NCBI GenBank assembly: GCA_023206055.1
Contig: CP065366.1
Location: 434,001-498,000, forward strand
DNA length: 64,000 bases
Reading direction: 5' to 3'
DNA from: Vibrio cyclitrophicus
GTDB taxonomy: Bacteria; Pseudomonadota; Gammaproteobacteria; Enterobacterales; Vibrionaceae
This document shows, one piece after another, positions 47,042-58,159 of the stretch (the first letter of the stretch is position 1; the number at the start of each line of letters is the position of its first letter). Both the position numbers and the translations under genes were made by a program. The notes beneath the pieces were generated by a model. The model did not search any database, was not told the DNA's origin, and saw only the letters and a program-made list of their open reading frames with translations.

Positions 47042-49396
47042 TTAGTTGTTTAAGAAGAATGGGCGACCGTATTCTAAAGAATTTTCAGAACTATCGAAGC
47101 CCGAAACGTTTGATCCAGACCCAGCAGATGTCCCGAAGCCTACAATACCAAAGTTGACACTAAAGTTGTTTTCGTAAACAGGATCAGCATTTATGTCTGA
47201 GTAGCCATTACCAGTCCAGCTTCGGAGTTCGTTGCTATAGGTAACTCCTACATACCAGCAATCATCTTTATAGCGTAGGTTTGCTAACCACTCGATCGCG
47301 ATGTTTTCATTTACATCATGATAGTACTGAGCGCTCGCGTACCATTTTGGAGTGAACTGGTAGCCAGTGACTAAACCTGCTTGTGAGATACCTTCACGTG
47401 TTATCTCATCTATATTAGTAATGGTCTCACCGACATTGTCTTCAATGTATTCTTTGGTGACGTAGCGATAGTTTGCTTGAATAAAACCGTTACTGTCTAT
47501 TTTATATTCGATAGTACTATTCGCTAGTTGCATTTCTGCAGAGTCGATATCGTATTGAACGCCGCCATGGTAAAAAAGGTAGTCATCATAGTTGAAATCC
47601 ATTTCAATAGCCCAAGATGAATAGTTGGTTTTTTTACCGGAGTCTTCGCTGCTCAGAGTTTGCTTGGTGTCTTTATCAAAATAGAAGATTTGACCAAAGG
47701 ATATATTTAATCGCTCTTTATATTCATCATCAAAGAAACGAGAAGACGCACCATAGCTGAGTTGATTTGCAGCTGCTATAAAATCGACGCCGCTGTATTT
47801 TCTGCTTCTAAATAAGCCGTAATAATCTGTTTGTAAAAGCGTTGTATCGTAGCGACCAATATTAGTTTGATCTTTTTCAGGAACATAAAGATACTGCATC
47901 TGTGGCTCAAGAGTTTGTGTATACCCATTCATTACAGTAGTGTCGCGTTCAAGTACAAGCCCAGCATGACTTCTAAATTCTGGTATTACTCGGCTAACGC
48001 TTGCTTCTAAATCCTCATACTCTGATGTAGATGTATCCACATCACTGAGATCTTGGTTATAGTATGTTCCAAGCAGGCGAGCCTCGGTTGTCCATGTTCC
48101 CCAAGTTGTACTTAATGGTACTTTTAACCCTGGTTCTATGTGCAATCGTGTTGCTGTCGGTTTTCCCTTTGCATCTGTATCAAATTGAGAGATATGACTA
48201 ATCATATCAACTTCTACAGAGTCCCATATAATAGGAGCGTAATAGTTAAATGTTAGCTGTGGCATTAAGCGATAGGGTTGGTTACTTCCATCTGTGAGTA
48301 CTTGGAAATCACGGACAAGTACCGAAGCATTCCAGTTTAGAGTTCGATACGTTACTTGTCCTGACTGTAGAAGCTGTCCATCTTCTCTATTACCTATATT
48401 TGAATCTACATCAGAGAAATAATCAACATCACTTACTTTTGAGTAGTCAATATCAAACTTCCATGCTTCTTGATAGATTCCTTCAAAGTTGAACTGCCCA
48501 CCCCAACGACTGCCTTGTTCTGGATATTTATCATCACTTTCTAGGAACTCGAATTTTAAATTGCTTTCACCAAAATCACTTAAATGGCGGAACTCATTGT
48601 TTAGTTGTGTTCCACGCTCTGCCATATATTTAGTTGTGAAAAGTAGATCGTAGTTTGGTGCTATATTCCAATAGAAAGGCACTTCGGTTTCGAAACCGTC
48701 ACTTGAACCATATGAAATCGTTGGGTACAAAAAGCCAGTTTTACGTTTATCTCCGACTGGAACGGTGAGATATGGCATGTAGAAAACAGGAACATCTAGA
48801 ATCTCAAAACGTGGATTGTAGAATGTGGCTTGTTCTTCATCTTGGTCTAGCTCGATACTAGAAGCTTTTAGCCTCCATGACTTATCACCCAGAGGGCAAG
48901 AAGTGATAGATCCATCCTCCATGGTATAAACGGCTTTGCCAGTGCGAGATATATATTGGGCATCCCCTCTGCCGGGTTCACAAAGGAACTGGTATTGGGT
49001 GTTCTCTAATTCGATTTGATCTGTATTTAGATTGTTTATCGCTTTATCTGATACAGATTTAATTTGCCCATCACTAAAGTTTACGTTGCCTTCAGCTACA
49101 ACGATGTTTTCTTGTTGGTGTAAAGTTACATTATCTGCAAGGATGGTCTTGTTCCCTTGAGTAACTCTTACGTCACCTGAATATATTGCTTTGTCACCAT
49201 TGATGGCCTCCAAGCGATCTGATTCCACATGAGCGGGCAGTTGTGTCTCGTTTTCGGCAGCGGGCTCGATCAAGCATTGATCTATAGAGGGCATTTCCTG
49301 CACACTACTATCGGTGATTGTTTCAGCTTGAGTTGTCGACACGTATAATGCCGTACTTATAGACGCGGCTAACAAGGTGCGGGAAAAAGATTGCAT
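47042..49396 (-). CDS. lptD: LptD, LPS-assembly outer-membrane protein
   Basis: A 784-residue outer-membrane beta-barrel that inserts lipopolysaccharide together with LptE. A signal peptide (end near TTQA, residue 24) precedes an N-terminal jellyroll (LptA-like, [18 protein letters not shown]). The barrel begins near residue 225. Cysteines occur at residue 41 (DQCLIEP), in QFLCEPGRG and in [10 protein letters not shown], but near the C terminus only one is seen (KDDCWYVGV), where E. coli has two adjacent cysteines. At least one interdomain disulfide remains possible. The order lptD-surA-pdxA-rsmA is standard. Confidence 0.97.
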   Translation of the reverse strand: MQSFSRTLLAASISTALYVSTTQAETITDSSVQEMPSIDQCLIEPAAENETQLPAHVESDRLEAINGDKAIYSGDVRVTQGNKTILADNVTLHQQENIVVAEGNVNFSDGQIKSVSDKAINNLNTDQIELENTQYQFLCEPGRGDAQYISRTGKAVYTMEDGSITSCPLGDKSWRLKASSIELDQDEEQATFYNPRFEILDVPVFYMPYLTVPVGDKRKTGFLYPTISYGSSDGFETEVPFYWNIAPNYDLLFTTKYMAERGTQLNNEFRHLSDFGESNLKFEFLESDDKYPEQGSRWGGQFNFEGIYQEAWKFDIDYSKVSDVDYFSDVDSNIGNREDGQLLQSGQVTYRTLNWNASVLVRDFQVLTDGSNQPYRLMPQLTFNYYAPIIWDSVEVDMISHISQFDTDAKGKPTATRLHIEPGLKVPLSTTWGTWTTEARLLGTYYNQDLSDVDTSTSEYEDLEASVSRVIPEFRSHAGLVLERDTTVMNGYTQTLEPQMQYLYVPEKDQTNIGRYDTTLLQTDYYGLFRSRKYSGVDFIAAANQLSYGASSRFFDDEYKERLNISFGQIFYFDKDTKQTLSSEDSGKKTNYSSWAIEMDFNYDDYLFYHGGVQYDIDSAEMQLANSTIEYKIDSNGFIQANYRYVTKEYIEDNVGETITNIDEITREGISQAGLVTGYQFTPKWYASAQYYHDVNENIAIEWLANLRYKDDCWYVGVTYSNELRSWTGNGYSDINADPVYENNFSVNFGIVGFGTSAGSGSNVSGFDSSENSLEYGRPFFLNN

Positions 49397-49545
49397 GAAG
49401 TTGAACTATCCTGTGTCACTAGATGAAGGGTTGATCTAGTATCAATCCAATTAATAAAGCATTTTCCTTATGATAAAGGAAATATTAGCATTCAGCATCA
49501 TCAGACAGCGTTACTCAGACAAAATTCATAGATAGAGAACACATA

Positions 49546-50400
49546 ATGCAAATATTTGGCAAAATTTTGGGCGCTTTTTTTGGCTTTTTATTTGGAGGTC
49601 CGCTTGGTTTAGTTTTTGGCCTATTTTTGGGGCATCAATTTGATAAGGCTCGACGTTTAAACCAATCGGGGTTCAATAGTTCTGGTTTTGGTCGTGGACC
49701 AAGCCAAGCTGAAAGGCAGAACGAGTTCTTTAAAGCGGCTTTTGCGGTTATGGGACATGTTGCTAAAGCAAAAGGGCAGGTAACACCTGAAGAGATTCAG
49801 CTTGCTTCTACAATGATGGAACGTATGAACCTGCATGGCGAGCAACGTAAAGCAGCGCAAGATGCGTTCCGTGATGGTAAAGAGAGTGACTTTCCATTAA
49901 GTGATGTACTTGAGCGTGTGAAGATCTCATCGGGTGGCCGTTTTGATCTCCTTCAGTTCTTTTTAGAGCTACAAGTATCCGCAGCGTTTGCTGATGGAAG
50001 CTTGCACCCTAGTGAGCGCCAAGTTCTGCATAAGATTGCTCAAGGGCTTGGGTTCTCTTCAGAGCAACTAGAGCGTCGTTTACAAATGCAAGAAGCTGCA
50101 TTCCGATTCCAGCAGCAAGGTGGCAACTTTGGTGGTCATCAAGGTCACGGGCAATCATCAGGTTGGCAACAGGCTTCACAACAGAACCAACTGGCAGATG
50201 CTTTCAAGGTACTTGGGGTAAGTGAAAGTGCCGAAGGTAAAGAGGTGAAGAAAGCTTATCGTAAATTGATGAATGAGCACCACCCAGATAAATTGATGGC
50301 GAAGGGTTTACCGCCAGAGATGATGAATGTCGCGAAAGAAAAGTCGCAAGAAATTCAAAATGCTTATGACTTGATAAAGAAGGTCAAAGGTTTTAAGTAA
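49546..50400 (+). CDS. djlA: DjlA, membrane-anchored DnaJ-like co-chaperone
   Basis: A 284-residue protein with one glycine-rich N-terminal membrane helix (about residues 5-30, FGFLFGGPLGLVFGLF), a TerB-like middle domain (about residues 60-180) and a C-terminal J domain with the HPD motif (EHHPDKLMAKG, near residue 245). It stimulates DnaK at the membrane; in E. coli it affects capsule signalling through RcsC. It is divergent from lptD, as in E. coli. Confidence 0.97.
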   Translation: MQIFGKILGAFFGFLFGGPLGLVFGLFLGHQFDKARRLNQSGFNSSGFGRGPSQAERQNEFFKAAFAVMGHVAKAKGQVTPEEIQLASTMMERMNLHGEQRKAAQDAFRDGKESDFPLSDVLERVKISSGGRFDLLQFFLELQVSAAFADGSLHPSERQVLHKIAQGLGFSSEQLERRLQMQEAAFRFQQQGGNFGGHQGHGQSSGWQQASQQNQLADAFKVLGVSESAEGKEVKKAYRKLMNEHHPDKLMAKGLPPEMMNVAKEKSQEIQNAYDLIKKVKGFK

Positions 50401-50410
50401 TCGAACACTA

Positions 50411-50443
50411 AACCGAGTAATAACAAAATTACTCGGTTTTTTT
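50411..50443 (+). terminator. Terminator after djlA
   Basis: AACCGAGTAAT (50411-50421) and ATTACTCGGTT (50428-50438) with a 6-base loop and a T run. Confidence 0.95.
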
Positions 50444-50459
50444 TATTAAAGGGAATTAT

Positions 50460-51005
50460 ATGACGGTAACGTATCAGAATGTTCTAGAGTTTTGGTTCGA
50501 TGAATTGACGCCTAAAGATTGGTTTACTGGCGGCGCCGAGATTGACGCTTTGATAGCGTCTCGTTTTTCTGAACTGCACAAAGCCGCCATTCAAGGTGAG
50601 TTATTTGAATGGCGTCAGACAGCAGAGGGTCGCTTGGCTGAGATTATCGTGCTTGACCAGTTTTCTCGAAATCTTGGTAGAAATAGTCCAGATGCGTTTA
50701 CTGCAGATCCTATGGCGTTGGTTCTAGCTCAAGAAGCGGTAGCGGGTGGCTTTGATCACCAACTTAATCAACAACAGAAAAGCTTCCTCTACATGCCTTA
50801 TATGCACAGCGAATCTTTGCTGATGCATGAACAAGCGGTGCTGCTTTTTTCCCAGACAGGGCTAGAGAATAACCTTGATTTTGAGTTTAAGCACAAGGTG
50901 ATCATTGAGCGTTTTGGTCGTTACCCACACCGCAATGAAGTACTAGGTCGAACTTCGACTCCTGAGGAAATTGAGTTCTTACAGCAACCAGACTCAAGCT
51001 TTTAA
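50460..51005 (+). CDS. DUF924 family protein
   Basis: A 181-residue soluble protein of the DUF924 family. Typical elements are VLEFWFDELTPKDWF at the N terminus, IIVLDQFSRNLGR in the middle and FLYMPYMHSESLLMHEQA followed by IIERFGRYPHRNEVLGR. The fold resembles TPR helices, and the function is not known to me. It starts about 17 bases after the djlA terminator and is followed by its own terminator, so it is probably monocistronic. Confidence 0.92.
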   Translation: MTVTYQNVLEFWFDELTPKDWFTGGAEIDALIASRFSELHKAAIQGELFEWRQTAEGRLAEIIVLDQFSRNLGRNSPDAFTADPMALVLAQEAVAGGFDHQLNQQQKSFLYMPYMHSESLLMHEQAVLLFSQTGLENNLDFEFKHKVIIERFGRYPHRNEVLGRTSTPEEIEFLQQPDSSF

Positions 51006-51033
51006 TTGTGGAGATACGGTCAAAGAATTGAGA

Positions 51034-51072
51034 AGAGGCTAGTGGTTAATAAAACCTCTAGCCTCTTTTTTT
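51034..51072. terminator. Terminator between the DUF924 and DUF547 genes
   Basis: AGAGGCTAG (51034-51042) and CTAGCCTCT (51058-51066) with a 15-base loop and a T run on the plus strand. The flanking genes converge. Confidence 0.85.
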
Positions 51073-51105
51073 GTTTAGCTTTAGTGATTAACTTTCGCGT
51101 TAGAA

Positions 51106-51891
51106 CTAGTTTGCTTGGTTAAGTGACCAATCGTAGTCATAACTGATTTTTTCAGTGTTCGTCACCGGCTTTGTTCGATACTGGTCTAAGTGTTGAATGA
51201 GTTGTTTCTCCGTACCAAAATCCACAGCAAACCATTCGTAAATCGATGATAACTGAAGCTTATTATTATTTTGAATCAGTACACCTTTGTCACTATTTAC
51301 AAATTCAGTTGCGGCTTGCTCTAACAGCATGTCGGTGTTGTCAGCGGTAAAGGCTTGATATTGCAGGTTAGGGCAACCTAGGCTCGCACAGTTCACCGCA
51401 TAATGTGTGCGCGGATCTTGCCAAATCGGTCTTAGAATTCGATGTTCAATATCATTGAGTGTCAGCGACTTCCCATTGACCGTCGCAACGTCATCTCCCC
51501 ATGGCCCGAAACTAAATAGCCCACCGAGCTTGGTAATTGATTTGATTGGGTAGGCATCAAGAATCAAATCGACAGTCACGGCGTTATATAAGTTAACCCA
51601 ATAGGCATACTGCTCTGCTTTTGAATAGTCGAGTGGGTTAACCTGTTCTAACTGCTTAATGTATTGCTTCAGTTTTGACTTGTCAGTCGCGGTCACTGCC
51701 TGATAACGAATTAACGTATTTTGTCCTCTTTTGACTAAATAGTTATCGAGGAATTGTTGCCAATCTTGATGAGAAACTTGTTCAGAGTTGGCTTCATTAC
51801 TTTGATTCCAGTACGGCCACAGTTCAGATTTTGGCGCCGACCAAGCTAAGGTTGAGAAAAGTAGGCTGATAATAACAAGTAGTTGTTTCAT
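51106..51891 (-). CDS. Exported DUF547 family protein
   Basis: A 261-residue protein with a signal peptide (MKQLLVIISLLFSTLAWSA). DUF547 motifs are visible in the middle: YWVNLYNAVTVDLILDAYP, LTLNDIEHRILRP and YAVNCASLGCPNL, which holds the conserved Asn-Cys and Cys-Pro positions. The family is thought to adopt a transglutaminase/NlpC-like cysteine fold, but its activity is unknown to me. It is probably periplasmic, and it lies alone between two terminators. Confidence 0.9.
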   Translation of the reverse strand: MKQLLVIISLLFSTLAWSAPKSELWPYWNQSNEANSEQVSHQDWQQFLDNYLVKRGQNTLIRYQAVTATDKSKLKQYIKQLEQVNPLDYSKAEQYAYWVNLYNAVTVDLILDAYPIKSITKLGGLFSFGPWGDDVATVNGKSLTLNDIEHRILRPIWQDPRTHYAVNCASLGCPNLQYQAFTADNTDMLLEQAATEFVNSDKGVLIQNNNKLQLSSIYEWFAVDFGTEKQLIQHLDQYRTKPVTNTEKISYDYDWSLNQAN

Positions 51892-51998
51892 GGCATTCTC
51901 CTGATGACTGACTACTAAGACCTTATGCTTTACGATTTTCTTTCATGGCTCTTTAGTTAAACCACAGATTTGAGTTAAATGAAGAAGTTGAATCGAAT

Positions 51999-52027
51999 AA
52001 AAAAGGTTGGCACTTGGCCAACCTTTA
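51999..52027 (-). terminator. Terminator of the leu operon
   Basis: AAAGGTTGGC (52002-52011) and GCCAACCTTT (52017-52026), loop of 5 bases. On the minus strand it is followed by a T run, 23 bases after the leuD stop. Confidence 0.92.
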
Positions 52028-52048
52028 GGTTTATTCAGAAATGTCTCA

Positions 52049-52651
52049 TTATTTTAGGAAGCTAGGAATCTGAGCTTCAAACTCTGAAATCTTATCGGCG
52101 TGCTGAAGTGTAAGGCCTATGTTGTCTAAACCATTCAGTAAGCAGTGACGACGGAACTCATCAATTTCAAACGAGTATTCTTTACCATTAGCACTGACTT
52201 TCATCGCTTCTAAATCAACAGTGATTTCAGCGCCTTCATTCGCTTCTACGAATTGGAATAGCTCATCTACCTCTTGCTCAGTCAATCGAACTGGCACCAT
52301 TTGGTTGTTGATCGAGTTACCATAGAAGATGTCTGCGAAGCTTGGCGCGATCATCACTTGAATACCATAATCAGCAAGCGCCCAAGGTGCATGTTCACGA
52401 GATGAACCACAACCGAAGTTTTCACGAGCTAGGAGAATTGAAGCGCCTTTATAGCGAGGTGCGTTCATTACAAACTCTGGGTTTGGTTGTTGGCCTGCAT
52501 CATCTAGGAAGCGCCAATCGTGGAACAAGTGCTTACCAAAACCGATGCGGTTTACTTTCTGTAGAAACTGCTTTGGAATGATCGCATCAGTATCGATGTT
52601 GGCCGTATCTAGAGGAACGACTAATCCGGTGTGTTGTTGAAAACCTGACAT
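52049..52651 (-). CDS. leuD: LeuD, isopropylmalate dehydratase small subunit
   Basis: A 200-residue small subunit of isopropylmalate isomerase, equivalent to aconitase domain 4, which closes over the active site of LeuC. The N terminus [20 protein letters not shown] and the [17 protein letters not shown] motif are typical. It follows leuC by 14 bases on the same strand and is the last gene of the leu operon. Confidence 0.98.
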   Translation of the reverse strand: MSGFQQHTGLVVPLDTANIDTDAIIPKQFLQKVNRIGFGKHLFHDWRFLDDAGQQPNPEFVMNAPRYKGASILLARENFGCGSSREHAPWALADYGIQVMIAPSFADIFYGNSINNQMVPVRLTEQEVDELFQFVEANEGAEITVDLEAMKVSANGKEYSFEIDEFRRHCLLNGLDNIGLTLQHADKISEFEAQIPSFLK

Positions 52652-52665
52652 GTTAAATCCTCTAA

Positions 52666-54078
52666 TTAAAGTTCACGAATATCGACAAAGTGACCAGCGA
52701 TTGCCGCTGCGGCTGCCATTGCTGGGCTAACTAGGTGCGTACGACCATCACGGCCTTGGCGGCCTTCAAAGTTACGGTTTGATGTAGAAGCACAGCGTTC
52801 TTGTGGACCAAGACGGTCGTTGTTCATTGCAAGACACATAGAACAACCTGGCAAACGCCATTCGAAGCCGGCTTCTTTAAAGATTACATCTAAGCCTTCA
52901 GCTTCTGCTTGTGCTTTTACTTGCTCAGAACCCGGAACGATTAATGCTTGAACATGCTTCGCTACTTGGCGGCCTTTCGCTACCGCAGCAGCTGCACGCA
53001 TGTCTTCGATACGCGAGTTAGTGCAAGAACCTACGAAGACTTTATCGACGTTGTATTCAGATAGAGATTTACCTGCTTCTAGCCCCATGTAAGCCAACGC
53101 TTTTTCAGCCGATGCTTTTTCAACAGGATCTGCGAAGCTTTCTGGTGCTGGGATTGGCGTGTCTACTGAGATAACCTGACCAGGGTTGGTTCCCCAAGTG
53201 ACTTGTGGTTTGATGTCTGCAGCTTCTAGCGTCACGACAGCATCGAACTCTGCATCAGCATCGGTTTTCAATGTGTTCCAGTATTCAATAGCCGCTTCTA
53301 AGTCTTCGCCCTCTGGAGAGAACTTACGACCTTTGATGTATTCGTATGTCGTTGCATCTGGAGCAATCAGACCCGCTTTAGCGCCAAGCTCGATCGCCAT
53401 GTTACATACCGTCATACGACCTTCCATTGTAAGGTCAGTAATTGCCTCACCACAGAATTCAACCACATAGCCTGTACCGCCAGCGGCTGTTGTCTTGCCG
53501 ATGATCGCGAGCACGATATCTTTTGCAGTAATGCCTTCAGCGACTTTGCCTTTTACTTCGATCTTCATGGTTTTAGCGCGAGCTTGTTTTAGCGTTTGAG
53601 TTGCTAGAACGTGCTCAACTTCTGAAGTGCCGATACCGAATGCTAATGAACCAAATGCACCATGTGTTGCTGTGTGTGAGTCACCACATACGATGGTCAT
53701 GCCCGGCAGAGTAATACCTAGCTCAGGGCCCATTACGTGCACAATACCTTGGTATTTGTGGTTTAAGTCGTAAAGCGTGACACCAAACTCTTCACAGTTT
53801 TTCGATAGCGTTTCCATTTGGATACGAGCCATCTCACCAGAAGCGTTGATGTCTTTGGTTTGTGTCGATACGTTGTGATCCATCGTCGCAAAAGTTTTAC
53901 CTACTTGGCGAACTTTACGGCCTTTTTCACGCAGGCCATCAAAGGCTTGTGGCGAGGTTACTTCATGGACTAAGTGGCGATCGATATAAAGAATTGGCGT
54001 TTCACCCTTCGCTGCAACCGCAACGTGAGCGTCATAAACTTTTTCGTATAAGGTTTTTGCTTGCTGGTTTGTCGACAT
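52666..54078 (-). CDS. leuC: LeuC, isopropylmalate dehydratase large subunit
   Basis: A 470-residue Fe-S hydro-lyase subunit that isomerises 2-isopropylmalate to 3-isopropylmalate with LeuD. Cluster cysteines lie in [12 protein letters not shown] and GCSMCLAMN, and the substrate site HTATHGAFG is present. Length is 4 residues over the E. coli protein. A 117-base gap with a hairpin separates it from leuB. Confidence 0.98.
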   Translation of the reverse strand: MSTNQQAKTLYEKVYDAHVAVAAKGETPILYIDRHLVHEVTSPQAFDGLREKGRKVRQVGKTFATMDHNVSTQTKDINASGEMARIQMETLSKNCEEFGVTLYDLNHKYQGIVHVMGPELGITLPGMTIVCGDSHTATHGAFGSLAFGIGTSEVEHVLATQTLKQARAKTMKIEVKGKVAEGITAKDIVLAIIGKTTAAGGTGYVVEFCGEAITDLTMEGRMTVCNMAIELGAKAGLIAPDATTYEYIKGRKFSPEGEDLEAAIEYWNTLKTDADAEFDAVVTLEAADIKPQVTWGTNPGQVISVDTPIPAPESFADPVEKASAEKALAYMGLEAGKSLSEYNVDKVFVGSCTNSRIEDMRAAAAVAKGRQVAKHVQALIVPGSEQVKAQAEAEGLDVIFKEAGFEWRLPGCSMCLAMNNDRLGPQERCASTSNRNFEGRQGRDGRTHLVSPAMAAAAAIAGHFVDIREL

Positions 54079-54120
54079 AGCTTTTCTTCCTTGGGAGCAT
54101 CAGTCCCAGTGTTTGTTTCG

Positions 54121-54152
54121 AGCCAAGTCATGCGGTTTAAGCTGACTTGGCT
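54121..54152. other. Intercistronic hairpin between leuB and leuC
   Basis: A perfect 10-bp inverted repeat, AGCCAAGTCA (54121-54130) and TGACTTGGCT (54143-54152), with a 12-base loop. There is no T run on the transcribed strand, so mRNA processing or stabilisation is more likely than termination. Confidence 0.6.
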
Positions 54153-54195
54153 TGATATTATTCTTATGTACTTACTTCTAATTTAAGTATCTAGC

Positions 54196-55296
<1,101 letters not shown>

Positions 55297-55339
55297 TTAA
55301 TTCTTGTTACTGAGCTGTTTGGCTCGTTTTAAATTTTGT

Positions 55340-55368
55340 CCCTAAAGCCAACAACATCGGCTCTAGGG
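55340..55368. other. Intercistronic hairpin between leuA and leuB
   Basis: CCCTAAAGCC (55340-55349) and GGCTCTAGGG (55359-55368) pair at nine of ten positions across a 9-base loop. There is no T run. Confidence 0.55.
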
Positions 55369-55384
55369 CTCTGTTATTGGAGTA

Positions 55385-56932
55385 TTAAACTGTCGCGAAT
55401 TTTTGCTGCTTCATTTCAGCAATAGTGTCTGCGCGTTGAATGCTATTGATAACGTGTAGCAACGCTTGACCAGAAGCTTCAACGATATCGGTTGAAACGC
55501 CAGTACCGTGGTACTTACGGCCTTTATAGTTAGCAATGATGTCCGCTTGACCTAAGCCATCTTCGCCTTCACCTTTTGCAGTCAGGTCGAACTTGTCCAA
55601 CGCGATTTCGTAGCCTGTTAAGCGGTAGATACATTGGTATAAAGCATCAACTGGGCCATTGCCGACAGCCGCTTCGCATTTCTCTTCATCGCCACATTGC
55701 AATTTGATGCTGGTGGTAGACATAACACTACCAGATTGTACGCTTAGGTAGTTAAGTTTATAGAAGTCATCTTCATCACGTAGATTTGCGAAGTGCATCA
55801 ATGCTTCTAGGTCGTAATCGAACACTTGTCCTTTACGGTCAGCAAGCTTCAAGAAGTCTTCGTACAATGAATCTAGGTTGTACTCATTATCTTTATAACC
55901 CATCGCGTCCATGTGGCTCTTAACCGCTGCTCGGCCACTACGGCTTGTTAGGTTCAAGGCTTTGTTTTTCAAGCCAATAGACTCAGGCGTCATGATCTCG
56001 TAAGTGTTCTTGTTCTTAAGCATGCCATCTTGGTGAATACCTGAAGAGTGGCTGAATGCGTTAGCACCGACGATTGCTTTGTTGTCTTGAATCGGCATGT
56101 GGCAAAGCTGGCTAACCAACTTACTGGTACGGTGAATCTCTTTATGATCCAAGCCGGTGTGAACACCTAATAGCTCTTGACGAGTTTTGATGATCATTGC
56201 GATTTCTTCTAAAGAACAGTTACCTGCACGCTCACCAATACCATTGATTGTGCCTTCAATTTGACGAGCACCCGCTTGCACTGCAGCAATTGAGTTGGCA
56301 ACCGACATGCCTAAATCATCGTGACAGTGAACAGAGATGATGGCTTGGTCGATGTTGGGTACGCGATCGAATAGCGTTTTGATAATGCCACCAAACTCAT
56401 TCGGTACTGTATAGCCCACGGTGTCTGGAATATTGATGGTTTTAGCGCCTGCGTTAATCGCGGCTTCAACCATACGACATAGGTTGTCGATAGGGGTACG
56501 ACCGGCATCTTCACAAGAAAACTCAACATCATCGGTGTAGTTACGAGCGTGTTTGACGGCTTTTACTGCCATCTCTACTACATCGTCGTAGCTGCGGCGT
56601 AATTTGTCTTGTACGTGAACTGTTGATGTTGAGATGAAGGTATGAATACGGAACTGGTCAGCAACTTTAAGCGCTTCTGCTGCGGCGTCGATATCTTTCG
56701 CTACGGCACGAGAAAGTGCACAAATACGGCTGTCTTTGATGTGCTTAGCGATGGTTTGTACTGATTCAAAATCACCCGGAGAAGAGATAGGGAAGCCCGC
56801 TTCGATAACATCTACACCCAGTCTCTCAAGAGCATAAGCGATCTGTAACTTCTCTTTTACCGTAAGGCTTGCAGCCAATGCTTGCTCGCCGTCACGTAAG
56901 GTAGTATCAAAAATTATTACTTGATCGTTCAT
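55385..56932 (-). CDS. leuA: LeuA, 2-isopropylmalate synthase
   Basis: A 515-residue enzyme for the first committed step of leucine synthesis, joining acetyl-CoA and 2-oxoisovalerate. The catalytic barrel begins with [12 protein letters not shown]; metal-site residues are in [14 protein letters not shown], and [13 protein letters not shown] follows. The C-terminal regulatory domain (about residues 390-510) would bind leucine for feedback inhibition. It is the first structural gene of leuABCD and lies behind a leader peptide and attenuator. Confidence 0.98.
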   Translation of the reverse strand: MNDQVIIFDTTLRDGEQALAASLTVKEKLQIAYALERLGVDVIEAGFPISSPGDFESVQTIAKHIKDSRICALSRAVAKDIDAAAEALKVADQFRIHTFISTSTVHVQDKLRRSYDDVVEMAVKAVKHARNYTDDVEFSCEDAGRTPIDNLCRMVEAAINAGAKTINIPDTVGYTVPNEFGGIIKTLFDRVPNIDQAIISVHCHDDLGMSVANSIAAVQAGARQIEGTINGIGERAGNCSLEEIAMIIKTRQELLGVHTGLDHKEIHRTSKLVSQLCHMPIQDNKAIVGANAFSHSSGIHQDGMLKNKNTYEIMTPESIGLKNKALNLTSRSGRAAVKSHMDAMGYKDNEYNLDSLYEDFLKLADRKGQVFDYDLEALMHFANLRDEDDFYKLNYLSVQSGSVMSTTSIKLQCGDEEKCEAAVGNGPVDALYQCIYRLTGYEIALDKFDLTAKGEGEDGLGQADIIANYKGRKYHGTGVSTDIVEASGQALLHVINSIQRADTIAEMKQQKFATV

Positions 56933-57014
56933 GGGTGCTTCCTTATATCGATAATGAATCGATTGCTATCCAAATTATTATTAAGAATGATGTTCTTTTA
57001 AAAGTGCCAGTTAC

Positions 57015-57040
57015 AAAAAAACCCGCTCAGTGCGGGTTTT
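57015..57040 (-). terminator. Leucine operon attenuator terminator
   Basis: On the minus strand AAAACCCGC (57040-57032), loop ACTGA, GCGGGT (57026-57021), then six T. The same GCGGGT sequence recurs at the end of the leader peptide gene (57076-57071), where it can pair instead with the 5' arm as antiterminator. Confidence 0.93.
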
Positions 57041-57068
57041 AATATTTGTGTAGTTCTTGACCCACAAC

Positions 57069-57131
57069 TTACCCGCGCGATTGGTTCACGATAAGGAGAA
57101 GTTTCAGCAGTCGAGAAGAAGAAAAAATCAT
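57069..57131 (-). CDS. leuL: LeuL, leu operon leader peptide
   Basis: A 20-residue ORF, MIFSSSRLLKLLLIVNQSRG, with five leucine codons in the six codons at 57110-57093 (CTG CTG AAA CTT CTC CTT). It lies between a sigma-70 promoter and the attenuator. A ribosome stalled at those codons leaves GCGGGT at 57071-57076 free to pair with the attenuator 5' arm, allowing readthrough into leuA. A ribosome that reaches the TAA at 57069-57071 covers that copy and lets the terminator form. The start ATG at 57131 has only a weak ribosome site (ACGGA). Confidence 0.93.
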   Translation of the reverse strand: MIFSSSRLLKLLLIVNQSRG

Positions 57132-57165
57132 TACACAAATATCCGTAAATAAACTGTTAACACCA

Positions 57166-57194
57166 TATTTACCGCAATTTATTCTGAGCGTCAA
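57166..57194 (-). promoter_or_regulatory. Promoter of the leu operon
   Basis: On the minus strand TTGACG (57194-57189) and TAAATA (57171-57166) with a 17-base spacer, about 25 bases before the region preceding leuL. The remaining sequence up to the tetR operators (57195-57399) is AT-rich and I see no gene in it. Confidence 0.65.
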
Positions 57195-57399
57195 ACAAGA
57201 AAATCCAATATCAGCGTGCATTAGCGACGTTTTGTTTTGGTTTGTGCTGTTTTTTGATTAGTTGTTGGTTAAATCATCTGATTGGTGGTTTTGTGTCGGG
57301 AGGTTAGTTTATCGTTTGGCTTATGTGTAGGTTAAAACTTTGTAGTAAATCTTTTTGATGGAACGATTCACCAAAAAAATCACAGCGTGACCAAATTAA

Positions 57400-57415
57400 T
57401 TAATCACTTGATTAA
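57400..57415. promoter_or_regulatory. Distal operator-like palindrome of the tetR-efflux operon
   Basis: TTAATCA-CT-TGATTAA, the same core as the larger palindrome 63 bases downstream, centre to centre. The spacing is close to six helical turns, so dimers at both would lie on the same DNA face. Confidence 0.65.
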
Positions 57416-57452
57416 ATAGTGAGTAATTAATCTTCTACTGTTACGCCTGTTT

Positions 57453-57488
57453 ATCTCTATAATTAATCAGGTGATTAATTATAGAGAT
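57453..57488. promoter_or_regulatory. 36-bp palindrome at the start of the tetR-efflux operon
   Basis: Two 17-bp perfectly complementary arms (57453-57469 and 57472-57488) flank a GG centre, and the core is TTAATCA-GG-TGATTAA. It ends 11 bases before the tetR ATG, and its right arm contains the AGAG/GATGG that is the only ribosome-site candidate. This is a likely TetR autoregulatory operator. Confidence 0.75.
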
Positions 57489-57499
57489 GGATTTTTGCC

Positions 57500-58159
57500 A
57501 TGACGGCACGAAAAGCTGGGCGACCTCAAAAGAACTTAGATGTTCGACAGTTATTGATTGAGCATGCTCGCGATCTGTTTGTTGTTCAGCCATACGACAA
57601 GGTCTCGACACGCCTGATCGCCGAGCGTGCGGGTGTGAACATTGCGATGATCCGTTATTACTTTGGCAGTAAGGCGGGGCTGTTTGAAGCGATGCTGCGT
57701 GAAACGCTACGACCGATGCAATTGCAGATGCAAAGGTTGGTTGAAGAAAGCAGTCATGAAAACTTTCTCGATCTAATGAGAACTTATTACAAAGAGATGG
57801 TGAAGGTGCCTAAGTTTCCTCGCTTGATAGCCCAAGTAATGAACATGCCGCCTTCAGAAGTACAGAGGGAGTTGCTCGAGAAGGTCTTTCTTGATGTGGC
57901 TAAACCTGCCCAAGATGTCATTTTCGAAAAGCTAGTAGAACAAGGTGTTTTAAGAAAAGAGATGGATCCCAAGCTATGTCGCGTTTCGTACATAAGCTTG
58001 ATGGTGTTCCCGTTCATTGCGCCTCCGCCTTTGCTTGCTATTCATGGTATTGAACTCAATGAAGAATTTCTTAACCGACTTATCGAACACAACATTCAAT
58101 TGATGACTGAAGGCTTTATTAACGCCCCGACCCCTTCTTCCGTGCAGGACCAAAGATAA
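57500..58159 (+). CDS. TetR-family transcriptional regulator of an RND pump
   Basis: A 219-residue TetR/AcrR-type repressor. The N-terminal helix-turn-helix spans about residues 18-60 (STRLIAERAGVNIAMIRYYFGSKAGLFEAML) with the family-typical YYFGSK. The C-terminal ligand and dimer domain is all helical and hydrophobic. It overlaps the adaptor gene by one base (TAATG), and palindromes of the TetR type lie just upstream, so it probably represses this operon and yields to an inducer that is not known. Confidence 0.93.
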   Translation: MTARKAGRPQKNLDVRQLLIEHARDLFVVQPYDKVSTRLIAERAGVNIAMIRYYFGSKAGLFEAMLRETLRPMQLQMQRLVEESSHENFLDLMRTYYKEMVKVPKFPRLIAQVMNMPPSEVQRELLEKVFLDVAKPAQDVIFEKLVEQGVLRKEMDPKLCRVSYISLMVFPFIAPPPLLAIHGIELNEEFLNRLIEHNIQLMTEGFINAPTPSSVQDQR

